A stretch of 64,000 bases of DNA from Chitinophaga tropicalis (GTDB lineage: Bacteria > Bacteroidota > Bacteroidia > Chitinophagales > Chitinophagaceae), in assembly GCF_009758205.1 (NCBI RefSeq), contig NZ_WRXN01000006.1:1-64000 (forward strand), given 5' to 3'. Made by a program: the position numbers and the translations under genes. Below the pieces are notes generated by a model. That model was given only the letters and a program-made list of their open reading frames with translations, was not told where the DNA came from and made no database searches. This document shows positions 34,655-44,068 of this stretch, one piece after another. Position 1 is the first letter of the stretch, and every line of letters begins with the position of its first letter.

Positions 34655-35371
34655 ATGGCACGAATATTCATTACAGGATCGGCTGATGGGCTTGGCTTAT
34701 TATCAGCAAAGACACTTATAGCTGACGGACATCAGGTTGTTTTACATACACGTAGTAACGCACGGAAAAATGAAATATTGGGGAAAGTACCAGGGGCGGA
34801 GAATATTCTGACCGGCGATCTGTCAGACATTGAAGAAACGAAAAAGCTTGCTCAGGCAATAAATGAAACAGGACAGTTTGACGCCATAATCCATAATGCA
34901 GGAGTTTACAATGTTTCAGCAAAACAAATTTTATCTGTGAATATACTGGCTCCTTATATCCTTACCTGTTTAATCCGGAAGCCGTCGCGACTGATTTATT
35001 TAAGCTCAGGAATGCACTTGCAGGGAACTCCTGAGCTCAATGATAACATAACTTATTCCGACTCAAAGCTGCATCTGTTAATGCTTTGCAAATCGGTCGC
35101 AAGGAAATGGACAGATGTTTATTCCAATGCTGTCGATCCTGGGTGGGTACCAACGAAAATGGGAGGCCGGGGTGCACCGGATAACTTACAAAAAGGATAT
35201 GAAACACAGGTATGGCTTGCCGTAAGCAACGATAATAAAGCTAAAGTCAGTGGTCGCTATTTCTTTCATCAGAAAGAAGATCATTATAATCCGGAAGCTG
35301 ATAATGTTTTATTACAGGAAAAACTATTAGACGATTGCAGGAAAATTACTGGTATTTCATTCCCCGGTTAA
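34655..35371 (+). CDS. Short-chain dehydrogenase/reductase
   Basis: A 238-aa SDR with ITGSADGLGLL (glycine motif), DLSDIEE, HNAGVYN, the catalytic serine in IYLSSGMHLQG and YSDSKLHLL (Tyr and Lys). The C-terminal part (DPGWVPTKMGGRGAPDNLQK) is typical of an SDR subgroup often found with regulators of the MarR or AraC type. It is monocistronic in this context, followed by an AraC remnant on the opposite strand. The substrate is unknown. Confidence 0.9.
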   Translation: MARIFITGSADGLGLLSAKTLIADGHQVVLHTRSNARKNEILGKVPGAENILTGDLSDIEETKKLAQAINETGQFDAIIHNAGVYNVSAKQILSVNILAPYILTCLIRKPSRLIYLSSGMHLQGTPELNDNITYSDSKLHLLMLCKSVARKWTDVYSNAVDPGWVPTKMGGRGAPDNLQKGYETQVWLAVSNDNKAKVSGRYFFHQKEDHYNPEADNVLLQEKLLDDCRKITGISFPG

Positions 35372-35578
35372 TGATCTGCCTGAATACTTCTTTGGTTTCA
35401 TACCAATATGCTGTTCAAAAACTCTTGAAAAGTGGCTGAGATTGGTAAATCCCGGCTGGTAACCAACCACAGAAACCGATATCTAAGTGTGACTGCAAAC
35501 GTAATTTAATTGCATAAATGGCTTTAATATCGTCTGCCCCAATAGATAAGTATATTCTCATTCTGCTGAAAAAGTGTT
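35357..35578 (-). pseudogene. Remnant of an AraC-family regulator C-terminus
   Basis: The minus strand reads VVGYQPGFTNLSHFSRVFEQ, then HIGMKPKKYSG, the second half of an AraC helix-turn-helix; before it in another frame come DDIKAIYAIKLRLQSHLD, the preceding helices. The N-terminal ligand domain and part of the DNA-binding domain are gone and a frameshift lies near 35480. It overlaps the last bases of the SDR gene. The remnant probably regulated the SDR before decay. Confidence 0.65.
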
Positions 35579-35726
35579 CTAAGGTATTGGATTTCAATGA
35601 TTTTTACTATTGGTAAAGAAAGGCACATATTTTTTTACCCATTTTCGAAAAAGTGCCTACATTTACATAACTGATTATATAATTAGTTATATAACTTGTG
35701 ATTGATTGAACTTTAAATAATAGATA

Positions 35727-36677
35727 ATGGACTTCTTCAGTAAAACGGGAAAAATGGCCTTAGGTAGCCGGCTACGATTATTGTCTGCAAAAGTGACCGA
35801 TGATGCCACCCGGATTTATGAACTATATAATGTAGACTTTTCTCCAAAATGGTTTCCGGTATTTTTCCTCCTTTCAGAAGAAGGGGAAAAGACCATTACT
35901 GAAATTGCTGGTGAAATTGAGCATTCTCAACCGTCGGTCTCTAAAATTATTCAGGAAATGACCGCAGCAGGGTTGGTTCGTGAAAATCTGAAATCACAGG
36001 ATAAACGAAGGACCGTTGTAGGATTGACTAAGAAGGGAACAGTGCTTTCAGAAAGAATCAGAATACAGTGTTCCGATGTAGACGCTGCCATTGAAAATAT
36101 TATTGAAGAAGCTACACATAACCTTTGGGAGGCAATTGAAGAATGGGACTTTCTACTGAAACAAAAGTCATTATTCAGAAGAGTGCAGGAACAGAAGAAG
36201 TTACGTGAAAGTCAGGAAGTGCAGATTGTAAACTATGAATCTAAATACCAATCAGCTTTTAGGGCGCTTAATGAAGAATGGATCTCCACTTATTTTGAAA
36301 TGGAAAAGGCAGACTATAAAGCATTAGACCATCCGAACGAGTACATCCTGGACAAAGGCGGAAAAATATTTGTTGCACTATTGAACAATGAAGTCGTTGG
36401 AGTATGTGCGCTCATCAAAATGAATGATCCTGATTATGATTTTGAACTGGCAAAAATGGCGGTTTCTCCCAGGGCACAGGGCAAAAACATAGGCTGGCTG
36501 CTTGGACAGGCAGTTACCAATGCAGCAAAGGAATTAGGCGCATCAAAGATATACCTGGAAAGCAATACCATACTTAAACCTGCAATCAATCTATATCAGA
36601 AATTAGGCTTTCAGAAAGTTACAGGGCGTGCAACACCTTACAAACGCTGTAATATTCAAATGGAGTTAAACTTCTAA
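35727..36677 (+). CDS. MarR-family regulator fused to a GNAT acetyltransferase
   Basis: A 316-aa two-domain protein: a MarR winged helix at about 40-125 (PSVSKIIQEMTAAGLVRENL, KSQDKRRTVVGLTKKG) and a GNAT domain at about 165-316 with the acetyl-CoA motif MAVSPRAQGKNIGWLLGQAV and IYLESNTILKPAINLYQKLG near the C-terminus. The fusion is a known architecture. An AT-rich promoter region lies upstream (TAGTTATATAACTTG near 35684-35698). A truncated PQQ-propeller gene overlaps its last bases on the other strand. The acetylation target is unknown. Confidence 0.93.
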   Translation: MDFFSKTGKMALGSRLRLLSAKVTDDATRIYELYNVDFSPKWFPVFFLLSEEGEKTITEIAGEIEHSQPSVSKIIQEMTAAGLVRENLKSQDKRRTVVGLTKKGTVLSERIRIQCSDVDAAIENIIEEATHNLWEAIEEWDFLLKQKSLFRRVQEQKKLRESQEVQIVNYESKYQSAFRALNEEWISTYFEMEKADYKALDHPNEYILDKGGKIFVALLNNEVVGVCALIKMNDPDYDFELAKMAVSPRAQGKNIGWLLGQAVTNAAKELGASKIYLESNTILKPAINLYQKLGFQKVTGRATPYKRCNIQMELNF

Positions 36678-36844
36678 TGATGATGAAAATGTAGTGAAAA
36701 AAGAAAACGGAGATCTGCCTGGATAGCCGGAGAAGAATTCACCTCCCCTTTTGTTAAGAATTTCCATAGTAGGGTATCCTGTGCCTGGGCTGAGAAAGTA
36801 TACAATATACCCCAAAATAGAAGCTGTAATTGTTTCACAAGCAT
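36674..36844 (-). pseudogene. 5' fragment of a secreted PQQ-propeller-like protein
   Basis: From ATG at 36842-36844 the minus strand encodes a signal peptide (MLVKQLQLLFWGILYTFSAQ) ending near AQAQD, then DTLLWKFLTKGEVNSSPAIQ, the opening repeat of a PQQ-binding beta-propeller protein. The frame then ends after about 56 codons (HFHHH-stop), so only the first repeat is left. Its truncation point is at the 3' end of the MarR-GNAT gene, which indicates that insertion of foreign DNA cut this core gene and marks the right edge of the accessory region. Confidence 0.7.
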
Positions 36845-36993
36845 TGCCTGTTTTTTGTATGTAATATTTTGACGTTAAGATAAATTAATAATTCCCTGTT
36901 TTTTATTTTTAGTAACTTGTTAATATCCCAGCCCCATGAATCACGAAGCTAATAGGAATGCATTCTTCAAAATCACAATTAAAAATGTAAACA
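36845..36993. other. Intergenic, promoter region for two directions
   Basis: An AT-rich gap between the divergent PQQ-propeller fragment and the VOC gene. TTGACG and TAATATTTTG occur near 36861-36875; promoters for both genes are expected here but are not resolved by eye. Confidence 0.35.
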
Positions 36994-37443
36994 ATGGCAA
37001 CTGTAAACGTCTATTTAACCTTTAATGGTAATTGCGAAGACGCCTTTAAATTTTACAGGTCGGTATTTGGTGGTGAATTCCCATATATAGGGCGTTTCGG
37101 CGAAATGCCACCTGGCAACGGCGGAATGAAAGTAAGTGCAGAGGATGCCAACAAGATCATGCACGTATCTCTGCCTATCAGTAAAGAAACAATGCTGATG
37201 GGAAGCGATACAGGCGGAGAATGGGCTTCAAACTTTAAAGCAGGCAACAACTTCGCTGTCTCAGTGAGCGCCGGCAGCCACGAAGAAGCTGACAGGCTGT
37301 TTACTGGTCTTTCCGCAGGAGGTCAGGTAACCATGCCCATGGCAGACACGTTCTGGGGCTCTTACTTCGGAATGTTTACAGACAAGTTTGGTGTCAACTG
37401 GATGGTCGGTTACGACGATCCATCAAAGGCAAAACCTCAGTAA
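36994..37443 (+). CDS. VOC family protein (PhnB-like)
   Basis: A 149-aa vicinal-oxygen-chelate fold protein: MATVNVYLTFNGNCEDAFKF, YRSVFGGEFPYIGRFGEMPP, then a second half with ADTFWGSYFGMFTDKFGVNW. The usual metal-binding residues of the PhnB/3-demethylubiquinone methyltransferase-like subgroup are only partly kept. Members are typically small binding or resistance-type proteins of uncertain substrate. It starts at the first ATG and is followed by a strong terminator hairpin. Confidence 0.92.
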   Translation: MATVNVYLTFNGNCEDAFKFYRSVFGGEFPYIGRFGEMPPGNGGMKVSAEDANKIMHVSLPISKETMLMGSDTGGEWASNFKAGNNFAVSVSAGSHEEADRLFTGLSAGGQVTMPMADTFWGSYFGMFTDKFGVNWMVGYDDPSKAKPQ

Positions 37444-37458
37444 ATTATCAGGAAAAAG

Positions 37459-37492
37459 GAACAGGACGGTAGTAATGCCGTCCTGTTCTTCA
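37459..37492 (+). terminator. Intrinsic terminator after the VOC gene
   Basis: GAACAGGACGG (37459-37469) pairs with CCGTCCTGTTC (37478-37488) with an 8-base loop, followed by TTCAG. It lies 15 bases after the VOC stop and may also serve the convergent SnoaL gene that ends at 37557. Confidence 0.75.
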
Positions 37493-37556
37493 GTAAAAAA
37501 ATGAAAAAATGCGGCCATTTATAACAGCCGCATTTATAAAAGAGATAAAATATGTA

Positions 37557-38423
37557 TTATTCAGGAAAATTAAACTTCCCATTACTGTTCTTCCAATCAC
37601 TCTCCGGCGAAATTGTTTCAATAACATCCCAGTGCTCTGCTATTTTACCATTCTCTACTCTGAACAGATCATAGAAAGATGTCGCCTTCCCGGCAAAGCT
37701 GCCTTCGCTGACAGCAAGTACGAAGTTCCCTTCTCCCAACACTTTGTGTATTTTATTATACTTCATTGTGATCCCTTGTTTAGCCATTGCCTCCAGTGCT
37801 TTGCCCAGCCCGGATAAACCATCGCCTATCTGTGGATTATGTTGCACATAGTTGTCACCATCAAAATAGGCGCTCAGTTTCTCCATTTTACCATTCACCA
37901 GTATATCGTTTACAAAATTGCTTACGATCTTCTTGTTTTCACTGGCCTTACCGGCATCAGATAAAGTAGTATGCCCATCAATCATTGTATGCCCGCTGGG
38001 GTTAGGAGACTCCGGTGTTTGCTGAAGGTTGTCCCAATGCTCCACAATTTTTCCATCCTCGAAACGGAAAATATCAAACCCGGTTTTAGGGCCAAAGAAA
38101 TTATAATCCGTTTGAGCAAAAACATAGTTGCCATCCTGGAATACGCGAACAGTATTTACTTTGGCAGATCCTTTAGGCAATTGTTGCAATAATGCGCCAA
38201 AGCCTGCAAGACCATCAGCCACTGCCAGGTTGTGTTGTTTGTAGCTATTGGGATTGATGACCGCAACGGGAGCGGCTTCACCTGTTTCTATAGCTTTGAG
38301 TAAAGCTACAACTTGTTGTTTCTTTTGTGAGTTTTCCATTTTGCCAGATTTTTTTTGTTGACCCAATGCTATATTCGCTGTAATAGCTGAAGCCAGGATC
38401 AGTATAAAATGCTTTTTGTTCAT
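37557..38423 (-). CDS. Secreted protein with two SnoaL-like domains
   Basis: A 288-aa protein from ATG 38421-38423 (MNKKHFILILASAITANIAL, signal peptide ending near GQQ); an upstream TTG is rejected. Two NTF2-like halves follow: residues ~40-140 (HNLAVADGLAGFGALLQQLP, FDIFRFEDGKIVEHWDNLQ) and ~160-288 (NPQIGDGLSGLGKALEAMA, YDLFRVENGKIAEHWDVIE). The halves are similar and point to internal duplication. Such proteins occur as periplasmic or extracellular lactone- or cyclase-related binding proteins; the ligand is unknown. The AraC gene is upstream on the same strand, 90 bases away. Confidence 0.9.
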   Translation of the reverse strand: MNKKHFILILASAITANIALGQQKKSGKMENSQKKQQVVALLKAIETGEAAPVAVINPNSYKQHNLAVADGLAGFGALLQQLPKGSAKVNTVRVFQDGNYVFAQTDYNFFGPKTGFDIFRFEDGKIVEHWDNLQQTPESPNPSGHTMIDGHTTLSDAGKASENKKIVSNFVNDILVNGKMEKLSAYFDGDNYVQHNPQIGDGLSGLGKALEAMAKQGITMKYNKIHKVLGEGNFVLAVSEGSFAGKATSFYDLFRVENGKIAEHWDVIETISPESDWKNSNGKFNFPE

Positions 38424-38513
38424 GGGTGATTTTATGCACCACAAAGTTGAACAAATGGCAATCCGGGATCAAGGTAGAATCAGGCAGTTGTATGATACTT
38501 TTCCGCCGGCAGC

Positions 38514-39383
38514 TTAACCCAGGAACTTTTCCCTGAATTCAACCGGAGTATGCTGGTTGTTTCTGCGAAAGAATTTGATGAAGTTAGTAGGTTCGTCAAA
38601 GCCCAGTGAATAGGCAATCTCTTTAATGCTCTCATGTGAATGGGCCAGCAAACGTTTTGCTTCCAGCATGATCCGCTCGTCGATCATTTGTTTGGCCGTT
38701 TTACCCAGTATTTTATTTATTGCCAGGTTTAACCGCTTTTCCGTAACGCTGAGACTGGACGCGAAGAAACTTACCTGTTTGTTTTTTTTGTAATTGGCTT
38801 CTATCAGATCTTTGAAGAGCAGAACATAATCCAGGTCTGCGCCTTTTTTAACTTCCTGGAAGTTTTGCTCTCTTCTTTCCCGTTCCGCATATAAAAGGAA
38901 ATTATGAAGGAGGTTCTTAAGAATGTCACCTTGCATCGCATCTTTCCTGTTACTTAATTCCTCTTTCATCAGTTTGACCAGGTTACTGAAGATGCCCGCT
39001 TGTTTTTTCAATTCAATAATGGAAACGGAGAAAAGATCATTGAACAATATACTCTCATGCAGGAACTTTATATCTGCTTCAGATTTGCTGAAGAAGGAGT
39101 CAGTAAAAACTATGGCTATCCCTTCTGCTTTCGGCTTGTCCTCATAAACCTGCACAACATCCTTATTTAAGAAAAGAAGGTTGTTCTCTTTTATCGGTAC
39201 CGGTTTAAAATCCACAAGATGCTTTGTTGTACCCTTTTCAAACCATATTATATGATAGAAAGAGGTACGATGGGGTTTTATAATTATATCCCTGCTTTTA
39301 CTGTACAGGCCGGAGAAGGGAATTATTTCAAACTCCAGCGGAAGCCCCGGCTTAAACTCATATTTGATAATATTGTTGCTCAT
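38514..39383 (-). CDS. AraC-family transcriptional regulator
   Basis: A 289-aa regulator from ATG 39381-39383 (MSNNIIKYEFKPGLPLEFEI); a longer frame to 39509 is rejected because the extra residues precede the cupin-like sensor. The C-terminal helix-turn-helix pair is complete: SFFASSLSVTEKRLNLAINK, LGKTAKQMIDERIMLEAKRL and EIAYSLGFDEPTNFIKFFRR, then TPVEFREKF. It is probably cotranscribed with or regulates the SnoaL gene downstream. It is divergent from the transglutaminase-like gene. Confidence 0.93.
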   Translation of the reverse strand: MSNNIIKYEFKPGLPLEFEIIPFSGLYSKSRDIIIKPHRTSFYHIIWFEKGTTKHLVDFKPVPIKENNLLFLNKDVVQVYEDKPKAEGIAIVFTDSFFSKSEADIKFLHESILFNDLFSVSIIELKKQAGIFSNLVKLMKEELSNRKDAMQGDILKNLLHNFLLYAERERREQNFQEVKKGADLDYVLLFKDLIEANYKKNKQVSFFASSLSVTEKRLNLAINKILGKTAKQMIDERIMLEAKRLLAHSHESIKEIAYSLGFDEPTNFIKFFRRNNQHTPVEFREKFLG

Positions 39384-39483
39384 ATCAGTTACCCATACAG
39401 CAAAGTAGCTAATAAATTTTGAAATAAACTTATCCGGATTTTGTATCTTAATATTATTGTTTATCTGACACCCAACCCACGTA

Positions 39484-41412
39484 ATGAGATCAATATACCA
39501 TTTGTTCATTTACCTTATATTTCTCTCTGCCTGCCAGCATAAGACCGGCAGTAATTTCCAGGAACGAAGCGATAGCCTCTATCAGACGTTCAATAATGAG
39601 TTCACCCTGGCAGATACTATGAGTAAGCGGTCTGTCGGGTTTATCTTCGATAACCTGCAATATCATTCCTTTCCCGCAAGTCCTGACGTGTATTCATTTA
39701 CATCAATGCTGGAAGGGAAATATGCAGACAAAACTACCTTGCTGAATAAAATAGATTCTGTTTCCGCATCAAGAAATGTGATTACATCCCGGCGTTATGA
39801 TGTTGATATTATTACGCACGATTACCTCAGCCGGTTTGTAAGATCTTCGCTGGATACCTATCGCAAAACACAATGGAGTAAAAGCCTGCCTTCAGAGATA
39901 TATTACAAATACGTGCTGCCATACAGGATAGGAGACGAGGCTATTGATATGAAAAAATGGAATAGGGCATTGCATGACAGCTTTTATTTATACAACAAAG
40001 ATCATGACATAACGAAAGACAGCCTGCAGAATGCTGTCCGGTTCATGCATACCTGGCTGCGCAAACGCTATAAAGACTTTAAAATAAGATTTGGTTCATC
40101 CGGCCTGCGGATGCCTAACCTTTCCCTGTCCGCACTGGAGAAACTGCCGGAAGGCTCCTGCAAAGAACTGGCACTTATCACCGCGGCTTTTTTAAGATCT
40201 TTGGGAATACCTGCCAGTGTAGACTATACTCCCAACTACGCTAATCTCAGCTCTGACCATACCTGGGCCGTAGCGGTCATGGATAATTCCCATGCTATAC
40301 CTATAGATCTGCAGAACGATACACTGGGTAAATTCAAATTACCGGGATACATTATCTCAAAAGTATACAGGTACAATTACCAGGTTAATAAAGAAAACCA
40401 TTTCTGGTATAGAGGAGCATGCACCTTTCTCCCAGATTTCTTTAATAATCCTTTTTTTGAAGATGTGACAGAGCAATATACAGCAACTACCGATCTGAAA
40501 TTCTCTCTCTTTGACAATGGTAAGAACAAGACAGCCTATTTAGCAGTATTCAGTTACCCCAACTGGTACCCGGTAGACTGGGCAAAAGTGGAAGCGCAAA
40601 AAGCACAGTTTAAAAAGGCCGGTCGCAATGGAGTTTACCTGCCTGTGTTTATTAAGGACGACGGACAACTACAACCGGCCCAGCACGCTATCTGTTTGGA
40701 CAAGAGTGGAGTTATTCACTCCCTGGCTCCTGACCCGGATCATAAGAGGAAAGTGAAACTGTACAGGAAATACCCGGCAGATTTCAGGAGCAGCAATACC
40801 AAATACATACACAGGACCATCGGAGGCCGGTTCCAGGCAGCTAACAGAAGCGACTTTAAAGATGCAGTGACCCTGCACACCATCAATTACGATCCGTTAG
40901 ATACCTTCAACATCGTTCCCATAAATGATACAAAGCAATATCGCTACCTCAGGTATTATTCCCCCAAAGATTCTTATGGCAATATTGCTGAAGTACAGTT
41001 CTATGGGGATAGGAGAGAGCTGTTAAAAGGAACGGTACTGGGTACCGACAGCTCCTATTTAAACAACCCCGGAACTACCAGGTACGCAGCTGTAGATGGT
41101 AACCCGCTAACTTACTTTGACTCAAAATTTGCAGACAACAGCTGGGTAGGTATTGACCTCGGAGAAAAAAGGTCGGTAAGTGAGATCCGCTTCCTGACCA
41201 GGAATGATATGAATGGTGTTCAGAAAGGAGATCAGTATGAACTGTTCTACTGGAACAATAAATGGGTCTCGCTGGGAAAACAGCTGGCAGCTAACAATTA
41301 TTTATATTTCGATAATGTTCCTGCCAACGCGTTGTTATGGCTGCGCAACCTCTCCGGCGGAATTGAAGAAAGGATCTTTACATATGAGAATGATAAACAG
41401 GTCTGGTGGTAA
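39484..41412 (+). CDS. Transglutaminase-like lipoprotein with F5/8-type C domain
   Basis: A 642-aa exported lipoprotein (lipobox LSACQ at residues 14-18). The middle part (about 170-300) is a transglutaminase-like fold with the catalytic Cys in GSCKELALI, His in SSDHTWAVAV and Asp in IPIDLQNDT. The C-terminal ~130 residues (YLRYYSPKDSYGNIAEVQFY, then NSWVGIDLGEKRSVSEIRFL) form a discoidin/F5-8 type C carbohydrate-binding domain. The architecture is common in Bacteroidota. It probably acts at the cell surface on peptides or glycopeptides; no substrate can be named. Confidence 0.88.
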   Translation: MRSIYHLFIYLIFLSACQHKTGSNFQERSDSLYQTFNNEFTLADTMSKRSVGFIFDNLQYHSFPASPDVYSFTSMLEGKYADKTTLLNKIDSVSASRNVITSRRYDVDIITHDYLSRFVRSSLDTYRKTQWSKSLPSEIYYKYVLPYRIGDEAIDMKKWNRALHDSFYLYNKDHDITKDSLQNAVRFMHTWLRKRYKDFKIRFGSSGLRMPNLSLSALEKLPEGSCKELALITAAFLRSLGIPASVDYTPNYANLSSDHTWAVAVMDNSHAIPIDLQNDTLGKFKLPGYIISKVYRYNYQVNKENHFWYRGACTFLPDFFNNPFFEDVTEQYTATTDLKFSLFDNGKNKTAYLAVFSYPNWYPVDWAKVEAQKAQFKKAGRNGVYLPVFIKDDGQLQPAQHAICLDKSGVIHSLAPDPDHKRKVKLYRKYPADFRSSNTKYIHRTIGGRFQAANRSDFKDAVTLHTINYDPLDTFNIVPINDTKQYRYLRYYSPKDSYGNIAEVQFYGDRRELLKGTVLGTDSSYLNNPGTTRYAAVDGNPLTYFDSKFADNSWVGIDLGEKRSVSEIRFLTRNDMNGVQKGDQYELFYWNNKWVSLGKQLAANNYLYFDNVPANALLWLRNLSGGIEERIFTYENDKQVWW

Positions 41413-41557
41413 TGAATAGATTTCCGGCGAAGGGCTGCCAAAATGTTAACCCTCTGCTAATGTTTCCGGATATGATAAGAATTTCCCGTTTAATTCGTTT
41501 ACCTTACAGATATCCAATGCGAACACCGGCCCCAGGCGTGCCATTTAAAAACCTACA

Positions 41558-42637
41558 ATGAAAGTATTCAACAACGTGATTACCGATCCGGTATACATCA
41601 AACCGGAGAAGCCAGATTCCACTACCCGGAAGTTCCTGAAATCAATGATCCGCGATGAAAGAGATCTTCCTTTCCTTTATCTCACTATTGAACTGACCCT
41701 GGTGCTGATACCACTGGCGGTAATATTATACCTGCCAATCAATGAGGTGGTATGGTGGATCGCGGCTGTTATTTTCACACTGCTCAACAACTTCCGCTAT
41801 AAAGGCTCTTTCGGATTGATGCTGCATTGCACCAGTCATCGCGTGTTCTTTGATAAAAAATACGGCTTCCTTAATCACTACCTACCCTGGGTGATAGGCC
41901 CTCTTTTTGGGCAGACGCCGGAAACTTATTACAGTCATCATATTGGTATGCATCACCCGGAAAACAATATGCCGGACGACGATAGCTGCACCATGCCCTT
42001 CCAGCGGGATTCTCTCCGGGGCTTTGGCCGCTATCTGGGAGTGTTTCTTGCCATCGGTATTGTCAACCTTTCCAGGTATTTTATAAAGAAACACCGCAAA
42101 AAACTGCTGATCCGCTCTATGAGAGGAGAGCTCCTGTTCTTTGCCATGTGCATAGGCCTGTCCTTCGTAAACTTCCCGGCTACTTTAACAGTGTTTATCC
42201 TCCCGTTCATTATTTCCCGTATCATTATGATGACCGGCAACTGGGCGCAGCACGCTTTTATATGCGCTGCCGAGCCGGACAATTCCTACAAGAACAGCAT
42301 TACCTGTATTAATACTAAGTATAACCACCAATGTTGGAATGACGGATATCACATCAGCCACCATGTAAAACCCTCCATGCACTGGACGGAACATCCACAT
42401 TATTTCCGCCAGACTCTGCAGGAATATATTGATAATGAGGCGATAGTGTTTGATGGTATCCATTTCCTTCATGTCTGGTTATACCTGATGGGTAAACGTT
42501 ATGACCTGCTGGCACGTCATTTTGTCAATATCGGTAACAGGTTCAATTCAGATGAAGAAGTAATAGCCTTCCTGAAAAGCCGGACAAAAAAGATCAATCT
42601 CGCCACTATACCCGCTACAAGCATGGTTACAGCCTGA
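41558..42637 (+). CDS. Fatty acid desaturase family protein
   Basis: A 359-aa membrane desaturase/hydroxylase. Hydrophobic helices lie around residues 40-85 and 150-220. The three histidine clusters are present as HCTSHR, HHIGMHH and DGYHISHH, so the diiron site is intact. It introduces a double bond into acyl chains or a related lipid. Start ATG 41558. It is followed by fabF 111 bases downstream; both serve lipid synthesis, though a separate promoter precedes fabF. Confidence 0.93.
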   Translation: MKVFNNVITDPVYIKPEKPDSTTRKFLKSMIRDERDLPFLYLTIELTLVLIPLAVILYLPINEVVWWIAAVIFTLLNNFRYKGSFGLMLHCTSHRVFFDKKYGFLNHYLPWVIGPLFGQTPETYYSHHIGMHHPENNMPDDDSCTMPFQRDSLRGFGRYLGVFLAIGIVNLSRYFIKKHRKKLLIRSMRGELLFFAMCIGLSFVNFPATLTVFILPFIISRIIMMTGNWAQHAFICAAEPDNSYKNSITCINTKYNHQCWNDGYHISHHVKPSMHWTEHPHYFRQTLQEYIDNEAIVFDGIHFLHVWLYLMGKRYDLLARHFVNIGNRFNSDEEVIAFLKSRTKKINLATIPATSMVTA

Positions 42638-42707
42638 AATAACACTCCCTTTTGGCTTATATGACACATAAATCTTATGAATATGCGTAATCATAAGAAT
42701 AAGTGAC

Positions 42708-42715
42708 TAAATTTG
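42708..42715 (+). promoter_or_regulatory. -7 promoter element before fabF
   Basis: TAAATTTG matches the Bacteroidota -7 consensus TAnnTTTG exactly, 33 bases before the fabF start codon. No clear TTTG at the -33 position is visible. It suggests fabF has its own transcript. Confidence 0.55.
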
Positions 42716-42748
42716 CGCTCTAACTTTCGATTTTAAAGTCAAAGCAAT

Positions 42749-44011
42749 ATGCGCACTGTTACGTTAAAAAGGGTTGTAGTTACCGGGTTGGGGGCTTTAA
42801 CGCCTATCGGAAACGATGTAAACACTTTCTGGAATAGTCTTAAAACTGGTACTGGTGGTGCGGGTCCTATTACCCGTTTCGATACTACTGAATTTAAAAC
42901 CAAGTTCGCCTGTGAACTGAAAGGTTTTGACATAGAGAAGTTCATGGAGAAGAAAGAGGCCCGCAAAATGGACATGTTTACACAATATGCCATGGTAGCA
43001 GCCCAGGAAGCCGTTGAGAATGCAGGACTTCACCTTGACGGTGTGGATAAAACACAGATCGGTGTGATCTGGGCTTCCGGTAACGGTGGTATGCAAACAT
43101 TTGAGGACCAGATAGTTGAGTTTACTCAGAGCAACTTTGTTCCCAAATTCAATCCCTTCTTTATTCCTAAACTGATCTCCGATATCGCTGCAGGCCAGAT
43201 TTCTATGAAATATGGCTTCATGGGTGTGAACTACTGTACGGTATCCGCCTGTGCTTCCTCCAGCAGCGCCCTGGTAGACGCATTCAACTTTATCCGCCTG
43301 GGTAAGGCCAATGCTATCGTAGCAGGTGGTTCCGAAGCTCCTGTAACCCGCGCAGGTATTGCAGGCTTCAACGCACTGAAAGCGCTTTCTACCCGCAACG
43401 ATGATCCCGCTACTGCTTCCCGTCCTTTTGATGCTGACCGTGATGGTTTCGTAATGGGAGAGGGCGCAGGCGCTATCATCCTGGAAGAATATGAGCACGC
43501 TGTAAAAAGAGGCGCTACCATCTACGCTGAAATGGTAGGTGGCGCTATGACGGCAGACGCATATCACCTCACAGCTACCCATCCTGAAGGTCTCGGTGCT
43601 CGCCTGGGTATGCAGAGAGCACTGGAAGACGCTGAGCTGAAACCTGAAGATGTTGACTATATCAACGCTCACGCTACATCTACCCCCCTGGGCGATGCCA
43701 GCGAACTGAAAGGTATCATGGGCGTGTTTGGTGATTACGTTACCAAACTGAACATCAGCGCTACCAAATCTATGACCGGTCACCTGCTGGGTGCTGCCGG
43801 CGCTATCGAGGCTATCGCCTGTATCCAGGCTACCCGCCATAACCTGGTGCCTCCTACTATTAATACAGGCACCCTGGGCGAAGGCATTCCTGCCAACCTG
43901 AACCTTACCCTGGGTAAAGCGCAGGAACGTACCATCAATGTTGCTATGAGCAATACTTTTGGTTTCGGTGGTCACAATGCTATCGTAGTTTTCAAGAAAT
44001 ATCAGGCGTAA
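42749..44011 (+). CDS. fabF: Beta-ketoacyl-[acyl-carrier-protein] synthase II
   Basis: A 420-aa condensing enzyme of fatty acid elongation. The catalytic triad is in place: Cys168 in VSACASSS, His in NAHATSTPLGDA and His in TGHLLGAAGA, with the C-terminal NTFGFGGHNA. It condenses malonyl-ACP with acyl-ACP. Length and motifs are those of complete FabF. DNA here is GC-rich with strongly biased codons (GGT, CGT, CTG), consistent with a highly expressed core gene. An intrinsic terminator follows at 44034. Confidence 0.98.
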   Translation: MRTVTLKRVVVTGLGALTPIGNDVNTFWNSLKTGTGGAGPITRFDTTEFKTKFACELKGFDIEKFMEKKEARKMDMFTQYAMVAAQEAVENAGLHLDGVDKTQIGVIWASGNGGMQTFEDQIVEFTQSNFVPKFNPFFIPKLISDIAAGQISMKYGFMGVNYCTVSACASSSSALVDAFNFIRLGKANAIVAGGSEAPVTRAGIAGFNALKALSTRNDDPATASRPFDADRDGFVMGEGAGAIILEEYEHAVKRGATIYAEMVGGAMTADAYHLTATHPEGLGARLGMQRALEDAELKPEDVDYINAHATSTPLGDASELKGIMGVFGDYVTKLNISATKSMTGHLLGAAGAIEAIACIQATRHNLVPPTINTGTLGEGIPANLNLTLGKAQERTINVAMSNTFGFGGHNAIVVFKKYQA

Positions 44012-44033
44012 CCAGCCTTCTCACATACTTATG

Positions 44034-44068
44034 CGGACCGTAAATTGACTTTTACGGTCCGTTTTTTT
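44034..44068 (+). terminator. Intrinsic terminator after fabF
   Basis: CGGACCGTAAA (44034-44044) pairs perfectly with TTTACGGTCCG (44051-44061), six-base loop, followed by seven T residues. It lies 23 bases after the fabF stop codon. Confidence 0.9.

Noticed and set aside
36750..36830. TPP riboswitch-like phrase (GGCTGAGAAAG...ATACCCC)
   Set aside because: Only half of the motif is there: no CCTGAT or downstream thiamine core, and the adjacent genes are not thiamine genes. The bases are explained by the signal peptide of the PQQ-propeller fragment on the other strand.
42797..43975. A long minus-strand frame over fabF (392 codons)
   Set aside because: Antisense frame produced by the strong codon bias of fabF; fabF is complete and certain.
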